From: Pleurotus djamor | Lineage: Eukaryota; Basidiomycota; Agaricomycetes; Agaricales; Pleurotaceae | Length of the DNA: 64,000 nucleotides | NCBI GenBank assembly: GCA_029747585.1 | Contig: JAPEVF010000104.1 | Location: 45,769 to 109,768, forward strand | Direction of reading: 5' to 3' | Shown: positions 34,301 to 46,535 of the stretch, piece by piece | Layout of the letters: each line of letters starts with the position of its first letter | Numbering within the stretch: the first letter of the stretch is position 1 | Notes under the pieces: model-generated | The model's input: the letters and a program-made list of their open reading frames with translations, nothing else | Database searches by the model: none | Told to the model about the DNA's origin: nothing | Position numbers and translations under genes: made by a program

Positions 34301-35007
34301 AGAAGTTGCGTCTTTTCCAAGACCACTGTGGTATGGTAGGGCGTGGATGAGGCGGATCGACGCCACACTGGGGCAGCCTTGCTTTGTTCCTCGGACAGAG
34401 TTGGCTGACCATCTGGGTCACTAATGTTGTTCTGAGGTCAGGGAAACCGTGATCTCAGCCATTTCAGCGAGGAATTTCTCACTCAAAAGGGCTACTCTGG
34501 TATCTAGGAGGCGATGCGTCCCAAGCAGCGAATAATAAACCGTTCACTCTTGAACCACGCTCGAGAATGAATGCTTGCTCATCTGTGGGCAAGGTCAGGA
34601 TATGAGCGATGTGCTATACCTCGATGGGAAGCAGCTCACATGGTGAAAAATAGTCAATAGTAACAGGCGTCAATGATAAATCCGCAACGCCGTTGGTCAT
34701 GTCGGCGACGGAGTGGTCCTCGATACTCTGCAACCTGGTTATGTAGGCCTGGATCTTCTCAGCCATTTCAATGCATTTGCGCGCCCGTTCTTTCCAGTCA
34801 TTTACCCTGGCTCCAGTTTGTTTGCTTAGATGAAGGAAAGCCTGCGCCGCCTTGATGTACAGAGAATAAGCAGCGTCGTATGATCCAGCATGCAGCGCCT
34901 TCGCGGCCTTATCATAAGTAATCTACCATGGTTTGCTCAAATCAGTCTTCACTATACAAATCGTGAGGATTCACCTCCGCATCTTTCTGTGTTGAAGGTG
35001 AGGACAT
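31320..35007 (-). CDS. RIM13: PalB/RIM13-type calpain protease, apparently damaged
   Basis: Cysteine protease of the fungal alkaline-pH pathway, which processes the PacC/Rim101 factor at endosomes. N-terminal MIT domain: start at 35007, short exon to 34975, then ITYDKAAKALHAGSYDAAYS from 34922. The protease core has the catalytic Cys in TDCSVCASISVC (Cys codon 34266-34264), then FLNGTWRR, VIDDKLPYHPTSGALLCMST, WPSLLEKAYMKLMGGYDF and the catalytic His in SHSYAVIG (33323-33321). Calpain-type C2-like domains follow (LKIAGDYTIILSAFEPR). More than a dozen short introns are needed, two of them around a 4-nt exon. Oddities: an in-frame TAG at 34616-34614, a junction near 34482-34431 that does not keep frame, and LDSW where the catalytic Asn-Pro-Trp is expected. 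Confidence 0.85.
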
Positions 35008-35102
35008 GGGAGTTGGGCTTGGGGGCAGTTCCCCCTGAGCTACTTGCCTCCGCACCACAAACCTCCATAACTTACCAAAACGAGCGGACCGACGCGACCG
35101 CT
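35008..35102. promoter_or_regulatory. 95-bp divergent promoter of PalB and KRI1
   Basis: Only 95 bp separate the two divergent start codons, so core promoter elements must be shared or lie inside the transcribed regions. No TATA box is obvious. Confidence 0.45.
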
Positions 35103-37621
35103 ATGCCTCGCGAGGTGCTTTTCGAATCGGACTCTGAGGCTGAGGAACAGCAACAAATCACCATCAATGAACACTACGCTAAGGCATTCGAGTACAAGAA
35201 GGAACGTGAAGAACTCCAGAAGTGTACGTCTCCTTTCTCAATATTTAGAACCTGACTACAACAGAGCTTCCTCCTCTTACAGTGAAAGACAAATATGGCT
35301 CTGACTACGAAGAAGATGGAGAGGGAGAAAGCACGACCGACTCGGAGAGTTTGGAGTCTGAAGACGAAGATGGCGAAGAGCTGACCCCAGCCATGGATGC
35401 TGCAATCCTCAGGACACTGGCCCGCATCAAGCGAAAGGATCCCGAAATCTACACTGCTGGAAAAAGTGTGTTTGAAGGTGCGCTTCCAGTCGATCAACAT
35501 TTCGCAGGAGAGGCAGCTTACCGTCATCGAACTCAGAGGAAAAGCAGAAAATTGCTACACCAACGTTCACGAAAAGTGTGAAAAACAAGGACACCGTGAG
35601 TTGTGTTTCTAGATACACCTGCGGACGCATCTTAAACTCAACTTGAAGTATCCTATCCTGATCCTAGTCCAAACCTATAACACTGCGTCAAGTTGCACTG
35701 GAAGAAGCCCTCGAGCCAACCTCACGATCACCCTCCCCCGAACCGCTCACCCACGTTCAAGAACAAGCTGCTCTACGCGACGAAACAATTGCTGCCTTCA
35801 AATCTGCCGTAGAGGATGCCTCCGATGACGAACTACTCGTTCCACGTTCCAAAACCAAGGACGAAATAGAGCAAGAGGAAGAAGAATATCGCTCCTTCCT
35901 TGAACGTGAAGTCGGCGCTGATTTGAAAAACTTGGTGGCCGTTGAAGAGGAAGGTGTCCCACAGAACGATGAGGAGCCAGAGCCTATGGACGTCAAGAAG
36001 AAAAAGAAGGGGAAGTCAAAGGTCACGTCTGCTACGCCCAAGTCAAAGCAAGAGGCAGACCAGGAATTCTTGATGAAGTTCGTTTGCGTTCCGTGCTCTA
36101 TACACCATCGCTGACTGATGCCTGATAGCTACATCCTCAACCGTGGTTGGATAGACCACGACGCGAAACGTGTGCCAACTTACAAACAAGTGACGGGAGG
36201 TAAAGGCAAAGGTAAAGCCCAAGACTCGGATGGTTCAGACTCTGACAGTGAAGGTGATGGCGAGGGCGGAAATGATCTTGACGATGAAGACGAATTTGAC
36301 GATCTTGTTGATCATTTTGAGAGCTCGTACAATTTCCGTTTCGAAGAACCGTACGCCCCAACCTCCCCCAACATCTTTGTGCTTTCGTACTCACTCTATA
36401 CTCAGAGATGCAGCAGTTATTCCGTCATTCCCTCGTAATATTGGATCGACTGTTCGTCGAGAAGAGACGACGAGAAAAGATGCTCGAGCACGGAAGAAGC
36501 AACGTAAAGAAGAGGAATTGCTGAAGAAGCGAGAGGAGGTTAAACGNTTGAAAGCTCTCAAGATGAAAGATATACGNAAGAAACTNGAAAAAATCGGNAA
36601 AGAGGGCGGGAAGGACTTGGAATCCGAAGGTANTCNTACTGGCTTGTTATCAGTTGCNCGATGCGAATTCCACGTTTTNAGCCTTACAAGAACTCGATCT
36701 GGAGGGCGACTGGGATCCCGAGGCTCATGACAGGCAGATGTTGGGGCTCTACCATGACGATGACGANGACGTTGATGCAGACAAACCTCAATGGGACGAC
36801 GACATCGACATCGGCGATATCATCATGGANGAAGATGAACCCTCGTCATCCACTCAGAAGAAAAAGAAGAAAAAGAAANGCAAGAAGGCAGACGAGGATG
36901 CGGATGACGAAGGCGGTGTGGANATNGATAAGATGGACGCNGANGTCGAGCAGGATGAAGAAGAGTGGGATGGTACCGAGGAGATGNGNAAGAAGAAACT
37001 TGATGAATACATGGATGAAGTNTACGGNCTCGAGTTCAACGACTTGGTATGTTGTCNATTCCATGCNCNCATCTTNTCNTATTCACACCTNCGNGATCAA
37101 AGGTCGGCGACTTGCCTACACGCTTCAAATACGTCCCTATTCAACCAGAGGCATTCGCATTGACCCCAGCCGAAATCCTCATGGCCACCGATCAAGAACT
37201 GAATGAATTNATGAGTATCAAGAAATACGCGCCCTACAAAACCGGTCCAAAGAAATGGGATAAATCTCGTAACGACAAACTCAAGGAGCTAAAGCAGAAG
37301 ATAGCCGAGAGAACGGGACAAGATTATAATCCTCATAGTGGTAGGCAAAACAGAGNAAGTGGTGACGCTGATAGAGTGGTGAAGAAACGGAAGGGTAAGA
37401 AGGAGCGGATGAAGATGAAGGCTCTGACGGAGGGGCAGGACGATAGCATGGNCACAAAAATGGANGTAGACGATAAACCAAACGGGAAAGCGAAGCGACA
37501 GCGAGACGAAAACGTAGACGAGGGACGGGACGATGAGGANAAAGCGGTNCCAAGAGAANATGGGGCTCCGTCAAAGAGGAAACGGAGAAAGCATAAAAAA
37601 GAGCAGGTGGCAGTCGAGTAG
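35103..37621 (+). CDS. KRI1: KRI1 ribosome-biogenesis protein
   Basis: Nucleolar protein required for 40S subunit assembly and 18S rRNA processing. Eight exons (35103-35223, 35283-35477, 35537-35595, 35668-36077, 36129-36350, 36406-36629, 36682-37046, 37103-37621) join in frame to 704 aa. The N-terminus MPREVLFESDSEAEE and the start of the Kri1 core (AILRTLARIKRKDPEIY, FEEEKQKIATPTF) are followed by FLMNYILNRGWIDHD, then DELVDHFESSYNFRFEEP-type acidic sequence, DLEGDWDPEAHDRQM and the Kri1 C-terminal domain VGDLPTRFKYVPIQPEAF. The tail is Lys-rich and nuclear-looking. N bases from 36546 onward blur some codons and one splice site. Confidence 0.92.
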
Positions 37622-37734
37622 ATACCNCCAATGCTCATACTAAAAGTACATTTATATACAATTCCAAGATAATAGTATGGGTCGTCGGCGTGTCGTGAGG
37701 ATAAAACAAACAAGAAGGCAGAACCAAGAGGGGG

Positions 37735-39157
37735 CTAGATGACATATACGTTTTCTTCTTCCACTTTATAAGAATCGAGTTTCTTGAAATACTCCAACCG
37801 AGCGCGTCGCTCGGNTTCCAACTTCTGTAGCGATGTGTCAANTCGNGCCCCCTAGAACGTTCAGGGNGAANCTTACCTGCTTCCTCTCGTCGACATCAAT
37901 TTCTTCTTCATCTTCAGCTGCAGCCGCAGACTGTCCTTTACTGGGTTTGGATCGAGGTTTTTTGGCAGTCGCGCGTTTCTTGGTCTTCTTCGTAGCAGTC
38001 TCAGTTTCGTCGCCAGAATCATCCTGTGCCCTTGCTTTTCCCTTTCCCTTCTGCCTCAGACGAGAGCTCCGCTTGGGCAACAAGGATTGAAGATTCGCAG
38101 CGAGAGTCCGTGGAGTCAGGGATTCGTCTTCAATACGCGCCTTCTTGCGACTGGATGGCTTCTCTCCTTTAATTGAACGCTTAACGCCAGAGTGTGCGGC
38201 CTTGGAAATCTTTGGTAAGACAAGCTCGCTGTCTGACTCTTCTTCAATGTTCTGTGCTGCATGGGTACGTGACGATCGTCGCTTTGAAGGGGATGGAGTA
38301 GACGGCACAGACTCGAGGCGTCCGCCAAACGGTACATTCGGNGGTGAAGCGGAAGAGATATGTTTCCTNCGTTTGTGAGGCGTAGATGGCATNGGAGGAG
38401 TAGGAGGAGCGTTTTCATCGTTNACCTCTTCCACTGTGTCTGGGTGGGGCGTCGGGTGATCGTCATCGACNGGCACATCAATGTCAGACAGAATACGCTC
38501 GACTCCTTCNGTATATAGATGNGGACCTTCCGAGGGGGGATTAGTTGCTCGTTGGGCCTTCAACTTGCTTTCGACAGCAAAGAAACCAAAAGGATCCGTC
38601 TGACCGGGTGCAAAATCTTCGGTNTGGAAAGACAAGGGCTGGTCGTGGAACGGGTTGAAGTCGTCATGCAAAGGGTCTTGGTTCTCATCGCCGTNCACGG
38701 ACACTTGCTTCCCAGGTACGGNAGTCGATGGCTGACCGGCAGCGATCGTCTCATCATCGGCATTCAGAACTTCGAAACGCGAAGATACNGAGGGTGGCGA
38801 TGAAGGTGGAAGTGATGAAGGAATGGCTGGATGTCGCCCTTTGCCCTTATTAGNTGTCCTGCGCTTCTTTGCTGATTCGCGNGTAGGCGACTTGGCCTTA
38901 CGCTTCAAGCGTGGGCGAACTGGAGATTCCGCCGCAGCATTGGAATCTTGGTGAAAGGACCTTTTAGACTATCATCCACGTTTTGATTTACTATAGTNNN
39001 GCTCACCTGGATCCACGAACTGCGAAGTAATATCCTGCAAAACGCGACTGGGTCGTTTTTCCTTTCCTTTGGGGTTTGGCTTGGCTAGTGGGGTGGGTGG
39101 CGCAGCTGATTTGACNGCATTCTCCTGGTTTGCGGCNCTCCTCGTTCTGGGAGCCAT
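37735..39157 (-). CDS. Basic, disordered, probably nuclear protein
   Basis: Three exons (39157-39007, 38946-37877, 37824-37735) join in frame to 436 aa. The start is MAPRTR. Basic motifs (RPRLKRKAKSP, KPSSRKKARIEDE, KKTKKRATAKKPRSKPSK) alternate with acidic ones (AAAAEDEEEIDVDE), giving a low-complexity profile typical of chromatin or cell-cycle proteins. The C-terminus, with ERRARLEYFKKLDSYK and ending ENVYVI, is the only ordered-looking block and may be the conserved part. I do not recognise the family. Repeated TP and SP sites suggest kinase regulation. It is convergent with KRI1, 113 bp apart. Confidence 0.7.
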
Positions 39158-39782
39158 GATAGAGNTGTGTANCTGTTGTTGAGATATNATAATCAAGAAA
39201 TCGAATGAGTGCGTCGACTGTGGTGATGATGGTGGTGCTGAATCAAGAGCAAGTTCCAATTGACGTGGGAAATTCTAGGGACGCGTCTCCGCAGGCTCCA
39301 CGTGATGCGCCGACGAACAGTCCCGATCACAAAGTTCCTGTTCTTCCTCGTCAATCGGATTACCTCCAAACTCCTGTCCCCNGCTTCGCTGCTTGCACGT
39401 ATCACGCCTTGCCACATNTGCACTTACGAGTTACCATGCTAGGGGACTTAGTACGGTCATTCCCTNCTGGTAGCCATCTATGATTCNCGAANCCTCTGTG
39501 CGGATACCGACCAAGTCAGCCCAGACAACAGACCTCCACGAAATGCAATAAGCTCATCAGCCCCTGTTAAAAGGAGGCTTGTGTCGACAATAGGCACCAC
39601 CATGTGAAATCANNATCNTTGCAAGCCANCCGGATTTGCTCCGTACACTTCGCCGGTTACNTCGACAAAAACAAGCATCCCAGATTTCTAATCGTACGTT
39701 GTCCTAATGACCTGATCGTTTGTCTNGACTCATTTCTCTCTTAAANTCNTCGNTTTACAGTAAGTNTGGGCTACTTNTGAGG
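39158..39782. other. Divergent intergenic region with N bases
   Basis: Between the basic protein (minus) and ECM31 (plus). Open frames at 39205-39483 show no motif. N bases are frequent at 39600-39780, just upstream of ECM31. Confidence 0.4.
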
Positions 39783-40863
39783 ATGTTGAACCTCTCGATG
39801 TGGACTTCGCGAACTGGACGAGTTTGTGCCCCCATCACCCGGAACGGCATCTTTCGTCGGTCGATGAGCGTCCGTCCCCAGGACGTAGGCCCCGCTTCCG
39901 AAGGTGAGATAAGATACCCCTATCTTCCCTCCACATCTCCAACTCTCCTNATATCTCAGTTCGCAAGAAAGTCACCATTCAAACCCTCTTCAACCAGAAA
40001 GCCAATGGAACGCCCATATCCATGGTCACCGCCTACGACTACCCTACCGCGGTCGCGTGCTCATCTCAAGCCGTGGATATAACGCTTGTTGGCGATTCCC
40101 TTGCCCAAGTCTGTCTCGGCTACCCCTCAACGACGCGTCTNACCGTCTCTGAGATGATCCACCATGCTCGCGCCGTTTCTCGAGGAACCACGCATCCCTT
40201 CCTCGTTGCCGACATGCCGTTTGGTTCCTACCACACTGGCATCGAAGATGCCCTGAAGAATGCTGTTCGTATGGTGCAAGAAGGGCGCGTCGATGCCGTN
40301 AAGATGGAAGGAGGCCAAGAAATATCCGAGGTGGTCAGGAAGCTCACAACAATGGGTATTCCTGTTATGGCGCACGTCGGGTTGCTCCCTCAACGGCATA
40401 CTGCATTGTCTGGATACAAAGTTCAAGGACGCGACCGACATGGTGCCAAACGAATCCTTTCGGATGCCCTCGCCCTCCAGGATGCCGGTGCTTTCTCTAT
40501 AGTGCTCGAAGCTATTCCAAAAGAACTCGGGAAGTACATCACGGAGAAATTGCAAATACCAACGATCGGAATTGGAGCTGGTCCCCACACGGATGGTCAG
40601 GTAAGAATTGTTTCCGGCCTTTATGGTACCCGATGCTGAGTACCTTGTAGGTCCTTGTTTGGGATGACTTGTTAGGTACCTGGAATGGACACAAGGCCAA
40701 GTTCGTACGGCGCTTCGCGAACGTCAAACTTGAACGGGATAACGGTCTGAAAGCTTATTGTGAGGCAGTCAAAGCTCGAACATTCCCGAACGAAAATACT
40801 GAGAGCTACTCTCTCGATCGAGACGAGTGGGCTGAATTTCTAGAGGGAGAGAAGCGTGGATAG
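39783..40863 (+). CDS. ECM31: Ketopantoate hydroxymethyltransferase
   Basis: PanB-type enzyme that makes ketopantoate from alpha-ketoisovalerate and methylene-THF, the first step of pantothenate/CoA synthesis. Exons 39783-39903, 39960-40600 and 40651-40863 join in frame to 324 aa. The N-terminus [14 protein letters not shown] is basic and fits a mitochondrial presequence. The barrel has [27 protein letters not shown] (metal Asp), [41 protein letters not shown] and [15 protein letters not shown]. These blocks match PanB throughout. N bases at 40141 and 40300 fall at codon positions that do not hide motifs. Confidence 0.93.
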
Positions 40864-41156
40864 ATGATTCTAGCGTCACTCATTGGCGGACCGAGGCGAC
40901 GCTCGATGGTTCTCGGCAGTCATAATTTTCCGGCCAATTATTTACCGCCTAATTCTCTGTATAGTAAACCGACTTGTAATTTTAACTAAAGATGACTTAG
41001 CAGAGCCAATAACTCAGATTGCTCCGTGAAGATATTCTCACAGTCAATATTGCTAAGTTCTAGCAACCGACAATGATATCTAACCTTGTCTTCAATTCTG
41101 CCTGCTCGTTTCCAAGCAAGTCTTCTTTCCTCGTCACTTCCTCTCTCTCTTACTGA

Positions 41157-42100
41157 ATGAACAGGATGATATCTCGGTTCGCCAGATCATTCATTGCTAT
41201 AATATGTGCACTGGTGAGTTCGTCGGGATTCCACAACCACTGATAATGTAACTGAGGACGACCACGTTTGCGATAGCTTGTCCTTACCACCTTGGCATTA
41301 CTTCACCCACCATCCCGCGCGTACATCGATCCATGGACAGGCGAACTCTTTCGTGAAGGGGGCGTAGAGCAATTCATGGGGCGACCACCGTCCAAAGAGA
41401 ACGCACCGTTGTTAGCCGAACAACCAGCGAAGGGTGCTGAAGGAGGGGTGATCATGGGCAAACTAGCGAATGCGACAGCCAAGTACGTTCCAACCAAACT
41501 GATATATGTTGCTTTTGGCATTGATGAACTGCTCTACTCAGAGCTGCGCTTGGCCGAGCAACTTGGAAATTGCTGCATACGATGACACTACGTTACCCAG
41601 AGGTATGTAGTCTCGCTANTGACAGTGTCAATGATGTCTTACGAATCGATNCCAATAGTCACCTACGGCAGATGAACGTGATGCGTTGAACTCCTACTTC
41701 CATCTAACCTCGCGNCTGTANCCTTGTGGTGACTGCGCTACCCATTTCCAAGCCCTTCTCAAGAAATTCCCTCCTCAAACATCCTCTAGNCGAGCCGCAT
41801 CCTCATGGTACATCCTCTCTCCCCTTCAATNATGTTCATTCGTAATNGTTGCCTCTTTCTCATAGGCTCTGCTTTGTACATAACCAAGTCAACGAACGCT
41901 TGAAGAAGCCCATATTTGACTGTGCACATCTTGATGATGAATACGACTGTGGTTGTGGGGATGATCCNACATCTACGAAGAAGACTTCTGCTGCGACTTC
42001 TACAGACGCACTGGGCAATGCGAACGAACCGATGGATCTCGAACGCGACCCGTCGAAGGATGCTATTACCAATGTCCAGTTGATCAAGGGTGGACGATAA
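41157..42100 (+). CDS. ERV2: ERV2-like FAD-linked sulfhydryl oxidase
   Basis: Small FAD enzyme that makes disulfide bonds, here probably in the ER, because the N-terminus is a signal anchor (FIAIICALLVLTTLALL). Exons 41157-41213, 41277-41482, 41542-41602, 41659-41807 and 41866-42100 join in frame to 235 aa. Domain blocks: LGRATWKLLHTMTLRYPE, DERDALNSYFHLTSRLYPCG (the redox CxxC continues as CGDC), HFQALLKKFPPQT, and LCFVHNQVNERLKKP with the FAD-binding HNQVN. A C-terminal DCAHLDDEYDCGCG cysteine motif is typical of fungal ERV2. N bases affect a few codons, including the Tyr before the CxxC. Confidence 0.92.
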
Positions 42101-42959
42101 CGTTATTTTGGCCGATTGTCTTCTCATTTTGTTGATATAACTTATCATGGTCAATTGACAGATCTATCCTTTGTATCTTGTGCNCAGNTTNCCTGCNAGC
42201 AGCTGTAATTCGAGGGTCNAATTNCTCTCGTTACCCCGTCGACTTCTGGGACGAGGGTGATGTTTCTGCCCTTGCCCTCCTCCNCGTTCAACGTAATGTG
42301 AGGCGCTCTTTAGAAGACCAGATTTCCCGTCATCTCCCAANGATCTCAGCCTNNTNNGTCGTAGGGCNTANGCCAATACGTCGCAAGCCTTCGCATAAAT
42401 ACATCATNCACGGAAGCGTCCCTGTCCACCNNCACATCCGTCAATGTGTTTTNGAAGAAACATGCGGCTCTACTCATTNTTAGGTGTTTCCCAACCCAAC
42501 CTTTGGTGGATCGAGCCGGCCTGCCTCATTCNCCCANCGGCNGCCCTGCAGAGACGCTCTCGGCTGTGGACTCTTCTATCCTGTTCCTGGCGATACAGCT
42601 AGGACCGGTAAAAATGTGTCTCCTTTCGGTTTGAACAAGGGTCTCTGATTACTCCCATGTATTTCCCTCCCCACACGCATTGTGACTGGTGACACTAGAG
42701 AGAGTGGGAGTTTGTCTGTTCTCATCATGCATCACTCTCTACATGCGAAGTCTGATCGAGCGTGAGTAACTCCGTGTTCTTCGTCTTTTAAGGCGTCTTC
42801 TGGCAGAGAAGTTCCCTCTGACTACGATTGCCCTGCGCAGCCTCATGCTCTGATCGCAGTCTCCCCACATGGATGGCGCTCTAGATAAGATCATACCTGA
42901 GCTTGAATGCTTAAATAACCTAACGCAGCATTTCCACCGCTCTCTTGATTGCTCGAGTC
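42101..42959. other. Intergenic with N bases
   Basis: Many N bases at 42184-42545. No motif-bearing ORF. The last 100 bp should hold the promoter of the first DUF7330-like gene. Confidence 0.4.
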
Positions 42960-44604
42960 ATGTTCACTGTCAACATTTTTCACCAGAAACCAGAAACTCC
43001 CCTTGGGGTAGGGGGACCACCTCCATCGTATCAGGCTACCTCTAGTCGCAGTCACCCTGTCTATGTCCCCGTTGCCGTCCCCGTCCATATCGTAGTACCG
43101 CAAAGGCGGGCGGGCTCGGTTGCTGGTCGATTTATCAAGGCTCTTCTGTTCGGGTTCTGTGTTTGGGTACTTCTTAAGATCGCTATCTGGGACATTATCC
43201 ATTGGCCTCGATGGCCGCATCGACATCACCCTTATGTGAGTTTACTAGCANCCCCCTCCGTGTCTATGGTGTTCATCTCTCACCTTGCTGTTACCACGCA
43301 GGACCCTCTCGATCCACCCACAATGGAAGTACCGCGAGGATTCGTCCTCTCATGCGATGATAGTTGGGAAGAACTTCCATCCAATGAACCTTGGCAAGCG
43401 CATCGACAAGCGACTAAATTCGTTTCATATCCGGTGAACATGTCGCATCTGTTATTCCTTGGTCAAAATGCACCACAGGGGAAGGTTACGTTCAAGGTGT
43501 CCAAAATACCACACAATACGATCCAAGTCAACGTTGCAGCGACATACCGCGATGCGCATGTTAGAGATCTTGCACACCTTTGTTTCGCCAGCCGTGATGA
43601 CGGGGCGATGGGCGTAGGCATCTTCGTATGTCAACTATGCCTCTGTAGAGTTTTTGGGCTAAACTGACCGTTTAATAGAATGCTGTCAAGAGGTCGGCTC
43701 CGCAGCCTCCTCCCAAAACCGAACTATCTCTTGACATCACAGTCACTCTGCCTTTCCCTCGTGGTCATCCTACCCGTCTTGCAGACATCCTTGAGATTAA
43801 TATGCCACATACCTCCATTACATTCGAAGAATTTCCCAGTAACGTTCATTTCGGCACGGTTTCTGTCGGACCTCGGGGAGGAGCGTTTGACGCCAAAGTA
43901 AGTTCAATGAACACATTCATTCACAGCATTGTCATTAATGTCTCTCCTGTTAAGAACCTCGCTGCCGACAGCATTAATGTGGATGCCGCAAATGAACCCA
44001 TCACAGGTATATTCAACGTAACATCACTCTTGGCCCTCGTCACTTCGAACGCGCCCGTTGACGTCGTGATTGGTCTGGAAAATGATGATCAGGACTATAC
44101 CACAGCGGCGATTCTAAAGACCTCCAATGGGTAAGCCTGAACTTTTTGCAAATGAGTATGAAGATGACTCACCTCTTCTTTCCTCCAAGGCCCATTCAGG
44201 CGACCATCGATCTACTCAAACCTGGATCCTCGCGGTCCCCGTCGCATGGAGGGAAGTATTATGTTATCGCGACTACGACCAACGAAAGACTGGACATCGA
44301 CTTCCCCACATCTCCCGTTGAAGCTATACTCCAAGTGCACGGTAACACCACTAACGATGCGGCCTCAGTGTCTCTTAACCCTGCGTACGAAGGAAGTTTC
44401 CAGCTTGGGACGTCAAACGAGCTAGTCCACGTAGAGAAGAGAAGAGTGACCGATCCTTCAGGCATGGGTCGCAAGCGCGGTATTTCCATCGTTTATGCAC
44501 GCGCCGCATTAGTTTATGGAGAAGTCGCCTGGGGGAAGATGCCGGACGAGCATGGCAATGTACACCTGACGTCCAGTAACGGGGAAGTAGTATTGAATTT
44601 GTAG
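42960..44604 (+). CDS. DUF7330-like single-pass membrane protein, copy 1
   Basis: Five exons (42960-43235, 43302-43625, 43679-43897, 43955-44130, 44190-44604) join in frame to 469 aa. A short cytoplasmic Pro-rich head (GVGGPPPSYQAT) precedes one transmembrane helix (FIKALLFGFCVWVLLKIAIW). The large C-terminal part is beta-rich and ends with the DUF7330-type block SLNPAYEGSFQL, then DPSGMGRKR. Exon 5 contains LQVHGNTTNDAASVSLNP. The family is frequent in mushrooms and has no known function to my knowledge. It lies next to a paralogue with the same exon pattern, so the pair arose by tandem duplication. Confidence 0.8.
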
Positions 44605-44905
44605 ACTTCTGGTCGTACCTACTAGTACTCTATGGGCATCGTCATCATGTTTGAACTTTTTCGTATTTTGTGCACCGAAATGTCAGAGACCCTTTCCATG
44701 CCTAGTGCTCAATATTGAAATTACTGTGGAATATTCGGGCGACGAGTTCGGAGTCACACCCAGAACGGGCTTCGGTGGCTTATTATTCCGCAGCCACTAC
44801 GCAGCCTGGCCATATGGCTCTCGCAGGCGCCTGGGGTTATGTCCCCCTTTGCATAAATACCATTTGGCAAATGTCACTGATGGCCCCAAACGTTCTCTCA
44901 CCACC
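44605..44905. other. Spacer between tandem DUF7330-like genes
   Basis: 301 bp holding the 3' end of copy 1 and the promoter of copy 2. No gene seen. Confidence 0.4.
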
Positions 44906-46535
44906 ATGATTATCACTGAACCAACTCCCCCAAGCCCTCAAAAAGGGACACTCCCAGCCCCGCCCTCTTATCAGGCGACGCAGAGCCAAGAATCTCGACC
45001 ACTGTTCAGACCAGTAGTCCCTGTCATCGTTCGACCCGCCGATCCTCAGCCTTATCCTCGAGCAAGAGGCCGCTTTTTTAGGACTTTTATCGTTGCAATT
45101 GCTATATGGTGCTTGCTTGGAATAGCTGTACGAAGTGTCGTTGAATTGGCATATTGGAACCACCGTCATGGCCGCGTGAGTTCATTTCGTTGGACCCCCT
45201 GAGAATGGCTTAGGGAAACAGCTTACAGTGGTCGTCAACCCAGGTAACTTGGCCAGACGATTTCGCCGTACCACTCGATATCAACACTAGCGACTGTGCT
45301 GTCAACTGGGATGAAATTCCCCGTAACACCCCGTCCCTCTTCCCCTTGCACGCCTCGACCAGTTTCGACGTTCCTTACGACCTGAATACCATGCTCTTCC
45401 TTGCCCGCGGCTCATCTGCAGGAGACTTCACCATTTTGACGACTGACAAAGTCAGCGACGTCGCTCGTGTCGATGTCATAGTCAGTTATCATCATGACTA
45501 CGTCCGCGACCGCGCCAAGGTTTGCTACATCGAACGAAAGAATGGAGCAGCTGGCGTCGGCATCTTCGTAAGTGTCCCTTATCACTCCCGGTTGTCCGTA
45601 TGCCAACTTCGATTTCTCTGTAGACACCCCGAGCATGGATATACCCCTCCGTACCCCGTGAAGAACAGCTCAGATTCAATGTCATCGTGTCTTTGCCTGC
45701 ATCATCGGATGGGAAACCTCTTCCTATCAAAGACTTTGAAGCAGACATGCCTCTTTTCGCTCTCGCGACTGTTCACCTCGAAGAGTCCGTCTATTTCCGC
45801 AAAATTAGCCTTATATCAGAAAATATGCCTGTCACCGCCGAGGTAGGCCACATCCCCTTCCTTATCCATTCCACGCGGGCTGACTTGGGTCCTACTAGTC
45901 GATACTCGCAGATGTCGGCCTTTTCAAAAGTACTAATGGACCTATCACTGGATCATTTAACACCACATCATCACTCAAGTTAATCACCACTAACGCGCCC
46001 ATCAAAGCCGACGTTGGCTTGACAAATGATAATGAACGGCCAACGCAAGTCCTCTTGAAGTCCCAGAATGGGTGAGTCACTACATCGATTGATACACGGT
46101 CATAGTCGCTCATGTGTTTTCTGATCTAGCATGATACAATCTTCAGTTAGCCTTCTGCGCGACGATGACTCCGCCGTTGGCGGAAAATATGATGTCAACG
46201 CTATAACCACCAACAGCGGCCTTCAAGTAGACTTCCCAGCATCCCCCATCGACTCGACCTTGGTTTTGAACGCACATACAACCAACTCTGGAGCCACTGT
46301 CTCTCTCAACCCCGCTTACGAGGGTCAATTCGTATTAAAATCGACTATATTCCGTCCGGACGTTCAGAAAACCGTTGTCTCGGACCCTGCTGGACGAGGG
46401 CGACGCAGAACAGTGGAGTATGATGAGTACACCAGAGCGGTCGTTTCTGGAAAGGTCAAGTGGACGGGCTCAACGAAAAGAGACGGGATAGTCAACGTAG
46501 GGTCTACCAATGCTAAAGTGGTGTTGAAGCTATGA
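44906..46535 (+). CDS. DUF7330-like single-pass membrane protein, copy 2
   Basis: Paralogue of the preceding gene: exons 44906-45175, 45244-45567, 45624-45842, 45899-46071 and 46130-46535 give 463 aa. Exons 2 and 3 have exactly the same lengths as in copy 1 (324 and 219 nt), and the others differ by whole codons. The head is Pro-rich (LPAPPSYQATQ), the helix is FIVAIAIWCLLGIAVRSVV, and the tail has LNAHTTNSGATVSLNPAYEG followed by DPAGRGRRRTVEYDEYT. Many residues differ from copy 1, so the duplication is not recent. Function unknown. Confidence 0.8.
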
